53,901 bases of DNA from Ruminobacter sp. (GTDB lineage Bacteria; Pseudomonadota; Gammaproteobacteria; Enterobacterales; Succinivibrionaceae). Numbering within the stretch: the first letter of the stretch is position 1; each line of letters starts with the position of its first letter. Below, piece by piece: positions 35,044 through 44,185 of this stretch. Under the pieces are notes generated by a model. That model had not been told where the DNA came from. It was given only the letters and a program-made list of their open reading frames with translations, and searched no databases. The translations under genes were made by a program, and so were the position numbers. The stretch is taken from assembly GCA_017940385.1 (NCBI GenBank), contig JAGAYS010000066.1, forward strand, positions 1 to 53,901, in the 5' to 3' direction.

Positions 35044-36375
35044 TTAAATCCCTTCATTCTTACATAAGGAAGACAATATTTCACATGTCTTCGTGATTTG
35101 TTCTGCTGTATGTTCCGAGGTTATGAAGAACCTCAGTCTTGCCTGACGTTCCTCCACGGCAGGATGAATTATCGGCTGTACGTTTATTCCTTCCTTAAAT
35201 AAAGCGGCAGACAGCCATACCGCCTTTCTGGAACTTCCGGTGATAATCGGTACTACGGAATATCCCAGTGATTTTCCGGTGTTCAGATTCAGTCTTTTTG
35301 CGGTTTCAAGGAACAGCTTTCCGTTATCCTGAAGTCTCCTTACCCTTGACGGATCCTTTTTCATCAAATCCAGCGCCGTTTCGGCGGCAACCGCCATGGG
35401 AGCTGAGATTCCCACGCTGAAAACAAACCCCGGAGCATTATACTTTAAAATGTCAACTATGTCCTGCGTGGCGGCGATGTACCCGCCGCAGCCGGAGAGG
35501 GTTTTGCTGAGTGTTCCCATCCAGAGATCGACATCGTGAGGATCAACGTCAAAATGCTCGTAAACCCCCTTACCGGTTTTGCCGAGAACCCCAAGTGAAT
35601 GAGCCTCATCAATCATGAGGAAACAGCCGAATCTCTTTTTAAGCTCTATAAGCTTAGGCAGATCCGGAATATCCCCGTCCATGCTGAAAAGCCCCTCGGT
35701 TACTATCAGTACCCTTTCGTGATTACGGCGGTTCTTTTTAAGGAGATTCTCAAGAGAATCCATGTCGTTATGAACGTATGGGAAATGCGTTGCCCCGGAG
35801 AGCTTTATGCCCTCTATGATGCTGTTGTGCACCAGTGAATCGTTGATGATTAAATCATCGGCACCGAAAAGAGTGCTTATGACGCTTACGTTGGTGGCGT
35901 GACCGCTCACAAAGACAATGGCGTCATCGGCATCATAAACATCGGCAAGTTTTCTTTCAAGGCTCCGCTGGAAAGGTCTTTCCCCGGCAACCAGCCGGCT
36001 GGCGCCGACAGAGGTGCCGTGAACCTTCACGGCATTAATCACAGCTTCGTTAAGCTCGGCACTGCCGTTAAAGCCCAGATAGTTATAACTGGAGTAGTTG
36101 ACGTAATCCTTTCCGTTGATTCTCGTAACGGTTCCGTTAACTCTTTCATGTTCCCTGAAAAACGGATCTTCGATGTGGAAGGTTGAAGCAAGGGTTCTCA
36201 TGGTGCTTATCTTCTGATAGAGAGGATGCTCCCTGAAGGTGGTAAATTTCTTATTAACCTTCGGCTGTGCGTCGTCTTCCATAAGCTCCCTTGCGAGCTT
36301 CTCATCTTCTGATTTTCCGGATTTTTCCTTCATTATGGAATTAAGCATTCCGGCAAATTTAGGTGGATTAAACAT
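35044..36375 (-). CDS. PLP-dependent alpha-oxoamine synthase (BioF / serine palmitoyltransferase-like; RkpG/WcbT-type)
   Basis: 443 residues. The family joins an amino acid to an acyl thioester with loss of CO2, giving a 2-amino ketone. Visible motifs are NYSSYNYLGF (~93-102), GTSVGASRL (120-128), HNS near 183, IDEAHSLGVLG (Asp256 and His259 hold the cofactor) and TLSKTLSGCGGY with the PLP lysine at 291. An N-terminal extension of ~65 residues is longer than in BioF. It sits 8 bases after the polyketide synthase and abuts the capsule lipoprotein gene, so it most likely releases the polyketide chain from the carrier protein by condensing it with an amino acid. BioF proper is unlikely because no other biotin genes are here. 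The amino acid is unknown. Confidence 0.88.
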   Translation of the reverse strand: MFNPPKFAGMLNSIMKEKSGKSEDEKLARELMEDDAQPKVNKKFTTFREHPLYQKISTMRTLASTFHIEDPFFREHERVNGTVTRINGKDYVNYSSYNYLGFNGSAELNEAVINAVKVHGTSVGASRLVAGERPFQRSLERKLADVYDADDAIVFVSGHATNVSVISTLFGADDLIINDSLVHNSIIEGIKLSGATHFPYVHNDMDSLENLLKKNRRNHERVLIVTEGLFSMDGDIPDLPKLIELKKRFGCFLMIDEAHSLGVLGKTGKGVYEHFDVDPHDVDLWMGTLSKTLSGCGGYIAATQDIVDILKYNAPGFVFSVGISAPMAVAAETALDLMKKDPSRVRRLQDNGKLFLETAKRLNLNTGKSLGYSVVPIITGSSRKAVWLSAALFKEGINVQPIIHPAVEERQARLRFFITSEHTAEQITKTCEILSSLCKNEGI

Positions 36376-36383
36376 ACTGCTTA

Positions 36384-39300
36384 TTATTTTCCCACATTCA
36401 ACTGTCGTCCGATGGCGTCTCTTTCACCCTCATCGACATGAGCAGAGATAACCTGACGTACGGTTCCCTGTTCGTCATCGGAAGATTCGTTTCCGCTAAT
36501 CTTCATAAAGATCTTTTCGGCAAGTTTAAGTACCGTAGGATTGTCCTGGAAGGCCATCACGGAAAGCTTAATCTTTGTTTTCTTCTCGATGCTTACGATA
36601 AGCTCCATAGCCATGAGAGAATCAAGACCGATACTCTGCAGGTTCTGATCCTTTGCTATCTGATCGGAACTTAAACCCATGGTATCCGCAATTTCGGAAA
36701 CAAGCATGTCGGAAATCACGGCTATGGCATCCTCACGGCTTCTGCCTTCAATTACGGAAAGCAGATCATCGGAACCGAAATCCTTAAGTCTGAGCTTATC
36801 CTTCTGGACCAAATCATAGATTCTTGACGATACCCTGCCTGAGGTTTCGGCAACGCCCGCCCAGTTAAGGTTGGCAAAAATGTTCACGCCGCCGCGTCTT
36901 AATGCCTTTGGCAGCAGGGCCAAGGCCTCGTCACATGTCAGAGCCTCGGCACCGAGCACTGATTCAAGAGACTTCTTAATCTGTACTCTTGAACTTAAAT
37001 AACCGGTATCACTGATTGGACCCCATTCAATACAGCAGGAAGGCAGTCCCTGCGACAGTCTCATGGCCGTCAGACCTTCAAGTCCTGAGTTTGCGGACAC
37101 GTAATTTGCCTGACCGATGTTACCGATGGCAACGGATATTGACGAATACACCACAAAATTACGCAGTGCTTCGGAGTTAAACACCTCGTGAAGGTTACAT
37201 GCCCCCACGAACTTCGGATTCATAACCCCGGCATAAAGCTCACGGTTCATGGCCTGAAGCATGGTATCAGCAAATACCGCGGCGGCATGAATGATGCCGT
37301 TTACGGTAATGCCGGCGACGCCAAGACGCTCCCTTAAGGCTCTGACCTCCTCAGCTTTGGAAACGTCACATTTTTCCACGATAACGGTCAGACCGTTGGC
37401 CGCAATAAGATCTTCAAGCTCAGCCAGTACGCTTTCATCCCTGATACCGCTTCTGGAGACCAGTACCAGCTTCTTAATCCCCTGACCAATAAGATAACGG
37501 GCTGTTGCAAAACCGAAACCGCCGGTACCGCCCGTAATCATCCAGACATCATCAGCACTGAATACTTCGCAGGATCTGGAATTTTCAGATACGCCACGTT
37601 CAGCTTCTGTTCCAGCAGTTGCGGAATGTTCCGTTCTTTCAACGGTAATCTTACCAATCTGTCCGCCCTGCTGCATAAACTTGAACGCCTTAACGACGTC
37701 ACGATCACTGAACTTCGTAAACGGCAGCGGGGTGAATTCCCCTTCGGCGAAGAGACCGATTACCTCATGGAACAGTTCCCTTGCGCGCTTTGGATAAACC
37801 TTAAAGAGCTGATCCACGTCAATGGCAAAGTAGCTGATGTTTTCCTTAAGACTGCGTAATCCCACGGTGGTATTTTCCACGAAGTCACGTTTGCCGAGTT
37901 CCATGAATCTGCCGAACGGCTGAAGAACGGACATGCTCACGCGCATGGCCTCACCTGACAGGCAGTTAAGAACGGCATTAACGCCAACACCGCCTGTATC
38001 CCTCATTACCTCATCATGGAAATCGAGATTTCTGGAATTGTAAATGTGTTCAACACCAAGCATCTTCAGGAAATCACGCTTTTCAGGAGAACCTGCAGTC
38101 GCATAGACCTTAAGTCCCAGATGACGTGCGATCTGAATGGCCGCAATGCCCACGCCGCCTGCGGCACCGTGAATAAGAATGCTTTCGCCTTCTTCCATTC
38201 TTGAAAGGTGGTGAATGGCATACCATGCGGTAAAGAATACTATAGGAGCAGTGGCGGCGGCATCAAATGACCACTCGTCAGGAATCCTGGCAATTGCATA
38301 TTCAGGAACGGTCAGCTTATCGGTAAAACAGGCTGAACCGAATCCGAGCACCCTGTCACCCTTAACGTATTCGGTGACGTCAGAACCGACTTCCGAAACC
38401 ACACCGGCAAATTCAAGACCGAGAGCGGGACCTGAGAAGCCGTTTTCCAGAGCATCATCAGGAACCAGGCCCATGGTGAGCATGATGTCCCTGAAGTTAA
38501 GCCCCGTTACCTTAACGTCAACAATAACCTCATTGGCCTTCGGTGCGGAAACGGTCTTTTTCTTCCAGCAGAGATTTCTTAATCTACCGGGACTTGTGAA
38601 ATCAAGACAGTAGTTTTCGGAAATCAGAGAATTACTGCCGTCGCTCTTACCGACATTATTGGAAGCATCCGCAGGATCATTTTCACTTTCAGAGCTTCTT
38701 ACTACGGTGCGGAAACGTTCAGCCCCGGAAAGAATGACTTCATCGGAACCGTCAGGAAGCAGTAAATCCTTCAGAAGAGATGCTTCAGCAGCACCGGTGT
38801 CTGTTTCCGCCTTAAACGACAGATCAATGCTTCTTACGTTAATCTCCGAAGCTTCACTTCTGATTACGCGTGAAAGACCGATGAGTGCCGACTGTTCGGG
38901 AACGGTCTCATGAGTAAGCACAGCGTTACCGACTGAAGAACCGTTAACGGTAACAACTGAGAGATTTATTTCACCGGCTCCGGCATTCTTCTGCGCATAG
39001 CCGTTAAGCTTATTGACAACGGATGTGAGGACACTGAGGGCATCACTGATATCGGTTGAATCATCAGATGCGGGGATAATTCCGGTCTTTTCTGACAGGG
39101 AATCAAGTAACTGGTGTGAAGCCAGTCCGCATGATGAAACAAACACGAAGCTGTCATAATCTGCGATGTTAAGACTGTCTAAAGAGTCTTCATCAGCAGC
39201 AATAACATCCGCCTTAACCCCGAGTCCTACAAGTTCATTACGAATGAAACCCGCCTGAACGGAATTCCCTTCAGGAGAAACGACGGCATAGGCGTGTTTA

Positions 39301-42300
39301 ACACCTGCGGCAACCTCACTTAATGAAACTTCTTCGGTGTTTCTTACGAACATGAGATAGGCGCCCATCCGGTATTCGGAGGCGGCAGGTTCACGATATA
39401 CGGAAACGTCATTAAATGACTTTTCAAAAACAGTCTTCCAGTATTCAGGACTTCTGAGAGGGCTTATGGCATTGCCGTCACCGCGTTCAGACCACCAGTC
39501 TGAACAGAAACCGCTGCACATATTGGCAGACCAGTCTGAGTGTCTTTCAAGAACGGCAATTACACCGCCTGAAGCTAACATGTTTTTAAGACCTTCAACG
39601 GCTTCAATCACTGATGACGCCCTGTAAAGAGCTTCCTGAACCACGATTAAATCGTATTTCTGAGGGATGTACGGATCCGCTGCGTCTCTTTCAACAGTAA
39701 ACGTCTCAGGATCAAACTTTGCCTTTCTGATGTTTTCTGAAGGATTGATTTCAGCCATGTCCTTTTCGTTAAGGGCAAGAACCTCAACACAGGAACCTTC
39801 AGCAAAACAGTCAGTAAAAAGCTCTCCGAGCTTAAGTCTGTTGCTGCCGATTTCAAGCACCCTGAACTTAGTGCCTTCGTCTGCACCGATGCGCTGACTT
39901 ACGTCTGCTATGAATGAAGACATGGCATCCTTCATTCCGGTATAGAGAAGAGAATAACCGTTTCTTTCTTCTCCCCTGAGATCTTCTGCGGATACCCCGT
40001 CGGAGGCCTGTCCGTTCACAAGAAGATCCTTAAGTCTGTTGCCCACACGGTACAGAGGAAGAAGATCAGGCAGGGCTTCAGGTGCAAGATGATAGGCATA
40101 TCTTATGATTTCGTCGCCTGTGCCGATGTCATCCTGACTTACAAAATCCGTCGGAACTCCGTCAGCGATCTTAGCGAGACTATGCTTTACAAGCAGATCG
40201 GTCAGATATCCGTAAAGCGGACTTGTACCTGCCTTAGCCAAATCACCGGCATCGGAAGCCACGGCCTTTACCGCCTCAACGGAATAAGCCAGTACCGCCT
40301 GTTCCATCAGCGGCATTATCTTTTCGTACCAGTTCTTTCTGGCCTCTGTGTTTAAGAATCCGGCATCGCCGGCACATGCTTCAAGGAAGCTTACGATTTC
40401 AGAAGTGGATCGACCATCTCCCTTACGCGCATTCAGCGCATGAGGAGCGGCTTCAGCCTCATAATGCCATGAAGCGACACCTTCCTCTGCGGAACGGTTT
40501 TCGGTCTTAGGCATCATGTTGAATCTGCAGTTGTCCATTATGCCGACACAATCGTCAGCATCATTAAACAAACGGAATGATGCGAGAATGCTTCTTGCGC
40601 CCATTCTTTCAATTCTCGCCACGATATATGAAACTTCGGCATTCTTCATAACGGAAATGCGTCCGAATTTTACCGGAAGATAAGCCGAATCAGCTGAACT
40701 CAGCTGTTTCATGGCAAACAGGGAATGGAAGCCCGCATCAAGAATTCCCGGATGAATCACGTACTTTTCGGAATGAGCCTTAAGTGTCTTTCCGTTAAGA
40801 TGAATCTTCAGAACGTTATCAAGAATTTCCACCTTTTCAGTAATGGCAAACTGTTCACCGTAATGAAGTCCCAGACTTTCGGTAATGGCATAGATTTCAT
40901 CTTTCGTAACCACTGTCTGAGAAACGTCTGACGCCCGCTCATTCAACTTTTCATCATAAAGGTTTACGGCATTTCTCAGTGCGGAGTCATCCGTGGTCAG
41001 AAGACGTCCTTTGACGTTTCTGGTCCATTCGTCGAATGAGAGATAATCTCTCGAATATATGTCAAACGACATTGTTTCCGGAACAATACGGAGTCTCATG
41101 GACTTGTAATGTTCTCCGTCAAACACCAGTGAACTCAGAATGTCGAGATGTTCGATATTGATGCATTCGCCTGAATTAACGCATGACGCACCTTCAAGCA
41201 CAGTCTCGATAAAATCGGCAGCAGCATAAACGTATTCACCGTCTACCATGTGATCGCGGAGCAATGCGTATTTTGACGGTTCCAGAACATTCTGCCAGGT
41301 TCTGTCGGCAGAAAGAATGTTCCAGCCGAGAAGAGGGAAAATTCTGAACTCGTCAGGATGCTTTTCGGATGATTCCTTATACTCAAATACCTTTTCAGAC
41401 CATTTGTAGTAAGGGAGATCCACAAATCTGCCCTTCTCAGGGAAGAATACGGCCTTGTCGGACTCTGCGACAGACAGGTGATAATCCATGACAACCTGTC
41501 TCATCCTGCGGACACCGTCATTATTGAGCAGAAGCGTTGAACCAACCCTGGCATCGGCACCTGACTTCTTTGAGATATCACGCAGGTAACGCTGCAGAAT
41601 GGCATTGGAACCAATCTCCACGATATAATCGAAGCCGTCTTCGACCATGGCCTTAACGGCCTGCCAGAACTGAACCTTATCCCTGATGTTATGCCACCAG
41701 TAGTTGTTCTTTAAGAAGAATCCCTTCTCAATCCGTCTGCCCAAAACCGCTGAATAGAAAGCGGTACTCTGAGTGTCCGAACTTACGGTCCCCACGTCGG
41801 CGAGATCTTTCATTACGTCATTTTCAATAACGTTCATGAAAGAGCTGTGGAACGGATAATCAACATTCAGAATCTTAAAGAACACACCCTTTGATGAATA
41901 ATATTCCTTGAGTCGGGTAATTGATTCAGTTCGGCCTGAAACTGTAATGTTGTCGGATGAATTTATGGCGGCAACATCCACGTCGGTTATTCCGAGTTCT
42001 GCCTTAACGGCATTGAAATCATCCTCGGATACGGATACGGCGGACATTTTTCCGTGACCGCGGGTTCTGTCCTGCAGCATGCTGCGAATGCAGATAACCT
42101 TTACGGCCTCATCAATGGTAAGAAGCCCGGCAACATAAGCCGCGGCTATTTCCCCCATGCTGTGACCGACCACTGCCTCAGGCTTTAATCCGCCCTTTTC
42201 AAGCACCGCACAAAGTGCTGCCTGAATGGCAAAAATAAGAGTCTGGGCAATCTTTGTATCCTGAATAAGATCAGCTTCGTTTACCGTGCCTTCTTCAGCC

Positions 42301-44084
42301 GTTTTACCTGAAACGATATCCTTTAACGAAACGTTAAGGTACTTCTCTATCCTTTCTGAAAGATCATCAAACACGGAAGCGAACAGCGGGCATTCACGGT
42401 AAATGCTGCGCCCCATTCCCACATACTGGGAACCGTTTCCGTTAAAAACGAATGCCGTCTTTCTGCAGGGCTTTTTGGTTACGGCACCGAATACGCTGAC
42501 GTCGGTTCCGGTCTTAATCCAGTTATCAAGGGATGAGAGTACATCTTCCTCAGTGTCACCGGTCACGGCGAGTCTGTGCTCATAGGTATCCCTGGAGTTT
42601 ACCGCGGCATATGCAACGTCATAGTAATCATATTTTCCGCTTCTTAACAAATCTGCATACGATTCGCCGATTTCCTTAAGGGATTCCTTTGTTCTTGCGG
42701 AAATAAAAAGCGGAGGAACGGAACCGGAAACCTGACTTCCGGTTACTGACGAACAGTTTTCAGCACCGCCTCGGGAAGCATCGGATACCGCGTCATTGTC
42801 AAAAGACTGCAGTATCACGTGAGCATTGGCACCGCCAAAACCGAAGGAGTTGATGGCACCGGTATGAATGCGTTTATCGGAAAGTTTTACGCCGTCCTGA
42901 GAGCAGAGGATGTTCAGTCCGTCAAAATCAATCTTCGGACTCGGTCTGAAATCAAAAGGAATCGGCGGAACCGTACCGTGCTTTAACACGGTTACGGCCT
43001 TTACAAAACCGGCAAGTCCTGACATTGGTTCCATGTGACCGAGATTGGCCTTCACGGAGGAAACAGGAAGTCTTCCGTTACGATCCTTTGCATACACTGA
43101 CGCTATTGAACGGACTTCAATAGGGTCTCCCACTGGCGTACCGGTTCCGTGAGCTTCGATGTAATCAATGTCATCAACGGAAATACCGCTTTTTTCAAGC
43201 ACCTGCCTCATCAGCTCTGACTGTGCGGTTTCAGAAGGAATGGTAAGACCGCTCTTGCGTGAACCGTCGGTATTAACGCCTGAGGCCTTGATTACCGCAT
43301 GAATTCTGTTGTGATCCCTTAAGGCATCATCAAGCGGTTTCAGAAGCAGTGCGGCAACACCTTCGGAACGGACGTAGCCGTTTGCCCGTTCATCAAACGG
43401 TCTGCAGGTTCCGGTTGGCGAAAGCATGGATGCCTTACTGAACCCGACGAAGGAATAAGGCTTAAGGAGCAGGTGCGCACCGGCTACGATGGCACACGGA
43501 ACTTCCCCGCTTCTTATGGCCTGACAGGCGTGATGCAGGGTAACCAGAGTGGAAGAACAGGCCGTATCCATGGTCACGGAAGGACCGTGAAGATCAAAAA
43601 CGTAGGAAATTCTGTTTGAGTCAATACTCAGTGTATTGCCGGTCATGGTATAAGGTGAAACGGCAGGCAGATCCTCATCGGCACGCAGGAAGTAATCCAG
43701 TGACGAAATCCCAGTATAAACACCACAGTCGGAACCTTTGAAATCCTCAATCTTTATGTTGGCATTTTCAAGGCACTCGTGAGTAACCTTAAGAAGAAGT
43801 CGCTGCTGCGGATCCATCCATTCGGCTTCCTTCGGCGAAATACCGAAAAATGCGGGTTCAAATTCCTTTACGGAATCCAAAACACCCGCATTAAAGGTAA
43901 CGCTTCTTCCCGGAACGTTTTTATTATCATCCTGATACAGATCCGTTGGCCATCTAGAGGCCGGGATTTTGGTAATTGCACAGGTTCCGCTGCTTATCAG
44001 CGACCAGAACTCTTCTTCGTTCCTTATTCCTCCCGGAAACCTGAATGCCATGCCCACAACGGCTATATCTTTATTTTTACTCAC
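36384..44084 (-). CDS. highly reducing type I polyketide synthase (KS-AT-DH-degenerate MT-ER-KR-ACP; RkpA/WcbR-type)
   Basis: 2566 residues from a GTG start with AAGG seven bases upstream. The ketosynthase (1-430) has Cys176 in DTACSST, His312 in EAHGTGT and His350. The acyltransferase (~540-850) has Ser642 in GHSMGE and His746 in YPFHS. The dehydratase (~915-1190) has His945 and Asp1116, but the usual proline of HxxxGxxxxP is absent. Residues ~1240-1570 look like a methyltransferase whose SAM motif is degraded (VLEIGSNRLKLG). The enoylreductase is ~1830-2150 (GAAGGVGIAAIQ), the ketoreductase ~2178-2345 (TGGTGGFG, Tyr2328) and the carrier protein has Ser2489 in GLDSL. There is no thioesterase. 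All reductive steps are present, so a saturated, fatty-acid-like chain made by iterative use is expected. The gene is followed by the oxoamine synthase. Confidence 0.93.
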   Translation of the reverse strand: MSKNKDIAVVGMAFRFPGGIRNEEEFWSLISSGTCAITKIPASRWPTDLYQDDNKNVPGRSVTFNAGVLDSVKEFEPAFFGISPKEAEWMDPQQRLLLKVTHECLENANIKIEDFKGSDCGVYTGISSLDYFLRADEDLPAVSPYTMTGNTLSIDSNRISYVFDLHGPSVTMDTACSSTLVTLHHACQAIRSGEVPCAIVAGAHLLLKPYSFVGFSKASMLSPTGTCRPFDERANGYVRSEGVAALLLKPLDDALRDHNRIHAVIKASGVNTDGSRKSGLTIPSETAQSELMRQVLEKSGISVDDIDYIEAHGTGTPVGDPIEVRSIASVYAKDRNGRLPVSSVKANLGHMEPMSGLAGFVKAVTVLKHGTVPPIPFDFRPSPKIDFDGLNILCSQDGVKLSDKRIHTGAINSFGFGGANAHVILQSFDNDAVSDASRGGAENCSSVTGSQVSGSVPPLFISARTKESLKEIGESYADLLRSGKYDYYDVAYAAVNSRDTYEHRLAVTGDTEEDVLSSLDNWIKTGTDVSVFGAVTKKPCRKTAFVFNGNGSQYVGMGRSIYRECPLFASVFDDLSERIEKYLNVSLKDIVSGKTAEEGTVNEADLIQDTKIAQTLIFAIQAALCAVLEKGGLKPEAVVGHSMGEIAAAYVAGLLTIDEAVKVICIRSMLQDRTRGHGKMSAVSVSEDDFNAVKAELGITDVDVAAINSSDNITVSGRTESITRLKEYYSSKGVFFKILNVDYPFHSSFMNVIENDVMKDLADVGTVSSDTQSTAFYSAVLGRRIEKGFFLKNNYWWHNIRDKVQFWQAVKAMVEDGFDYIVEIGSNAILQRYLRDISKKSGADARVGSTLLLNNDGVRRMRQVVMDYHLSVAESDKAVFFPEKGRFVDLPYYKWSEKVFEYKESSEKHPDEFRIFPLLGWNILSADRTWQNVLEPSKYALLRDHMVDGEYVYAAADFIETVLEGASCVNSGECINIEHLDILSSLVFDGEHYKSMRLRIVPETMSFDIYSRDYLSFDEWTRNVKGRLLTTDDSALRNAVNLYDEKLNERASDVSQTVVTKDEIYAITESLGLHYGEQFAITEKVEILDNVLKIHLNGKTLKAHSEKYVIHPGILDAGFHSLFAMKQLSSADSAYLPVKFGRISVMKNAEVSYIVARIERMGARSILASFRLFNDADDCVGIMDNCRFNMMPKTENRSAEEGVASWHYEAEAAPHALNARKGDGRSTSEIVSFLEACAGDAGFLNTEARKNWYEKIMPLMEQAVLAYSVEAVKAVASDAGDLAKAGTSPLYGYLTDLLVKHSLAKIADGVPTDFVSQDDIGTGDEIIRYAYHLAPEALPDLLPLYRVGNRLKDLLVNGQASDGVSAEDLRGEERNGYSLLYTGMKDAMSSFIADVSQRIGADEGTKFRVLEIGSNRLKLGELFTDCFAEGSCVEVLALNEKDMAEINPSENIRKAKFDPETFTVERDAADPYIPQKYDLIVVQEALYRASSVIEAVEGLKNMLASGGVIAVLERHSDWSANMCSGFCSDWWSERGDGNAISPLRSPEYWKTVFEKSFNDVSVYREPAASEYRMGAYLMFVRNTEEVSLSEVAAGVKHAYAVVSPEGNSVQAGFIRNELVGLGVKADVIAADEDSLDSLNIADYDSFVFVSSCGLASHQLLDSLSEKTGIIPASDDSTDISDALSVLTSVVNKLNGYAQKNAGAGEINLSVVTVNGSSVGNAVLTHETVPEQSALIGLSRVIRSEASEINVRSIDLSFKAETDTGAAEASLLKDLLLPDGSDEVILSGAERFRTVVRSSESENDPADASNNVGKSDGSNSLISENYCLDFTSPGRLRNLCWKKKTVSAPKANEVIVDVKVTGLNFRDIMLTMGLVPDDALENGFSGPALGLEFAGVVSEVGSDVTEYVKGDRVLGFGSACFTDKLTVPEYAIARIPDEWSFDAAATAPIVFFTAWYAIHHLSRMEEGESILIHGAAGGVGIAAIQIARHLGLKVYATAGSPEKRDFLKMLGVEHIYNSRNLDFHDEVMRDTGGVGVNAVLNCLSGEAMRVSMSVLQPFGRFMELGKRDFVENTTVGLRSLKENISYFAIDVDQLFKVYPKRARELFHEVIGLFAEGEFTPLPFTKFSDRDVVKAFKFMQQGGQIGKITVERTEHSATAGTEAERGVSENSRSCEVFSADDVWMITGGTGGFGFATARYLIGQGIKKLVLVSRSGIRDESVLAELEDLIAANGLTVIVEKCDVSKAEEVRALRERLGVAGITVNGIIHAAAVFADTMLQAMNRELYAGVMNPKFVGACNLHEVFNSEALRNFVVYSSISVAIGNIGQANYVSANSGLEGLTAMRLSQGLPSCCIEWGPISDTGYLSSRVQIKKSLESVLGAEALTCDEALALLPKALRRGGVNIFANLNWAGVAETSGRVSSRIYDLVQKDKLRLKDFGSDDLLSVIEGRSREDAIAVISDMLVSEIADTMGLSSDQIAKDQNLQSIGLDSLMAMELIVSIEKKTKIKLSVMAFQDNPTVLKLAEKIFMKISGNESSDDEQGTVRQVISAHVDEGERDAIGRQLNVGK

Positions 44085-44143
44085 TAATACGCCTTTATTC
44101 TTCAGTTATTCTTTTAATTATTAAATCCAAACCAAAATACAGC

Positions 44144-44168
44144 GGCCCCCAACGCTTCAGGGGTGGCC
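44144..44168 (-). repeat. GC-rich hairpin between wecC and the polyketide synthase gene
   Basis: GGCCCCC (44144-44150) pairs with GGG/GGCC (44161-44168) with one bulged T. On the minus strand it is followed by a T-rich stretch containing TATTTTGG, but not a clean T-run. It could partly terminate transcription and lower expression of the polyketide synthase. Confidence 0.4.
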
Positions 44169-44185
44169 TGCCGCATGCTGCTCCG

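Noticed and set aside
35044-36375. Assignment of the oxoamine synthase as biotin-pathway BioF
   Set aside because: No other bio genes are nearby, the N-terminus is longer, and it is tied to a polyketide synthase and capsule export genes.
38215-38613. Plus-strand open frame inside the polyketide synthase
   Set aside because: It lies opposite the enoylreductase domain and its composition follows the coding bias of the real strand; a shadow.
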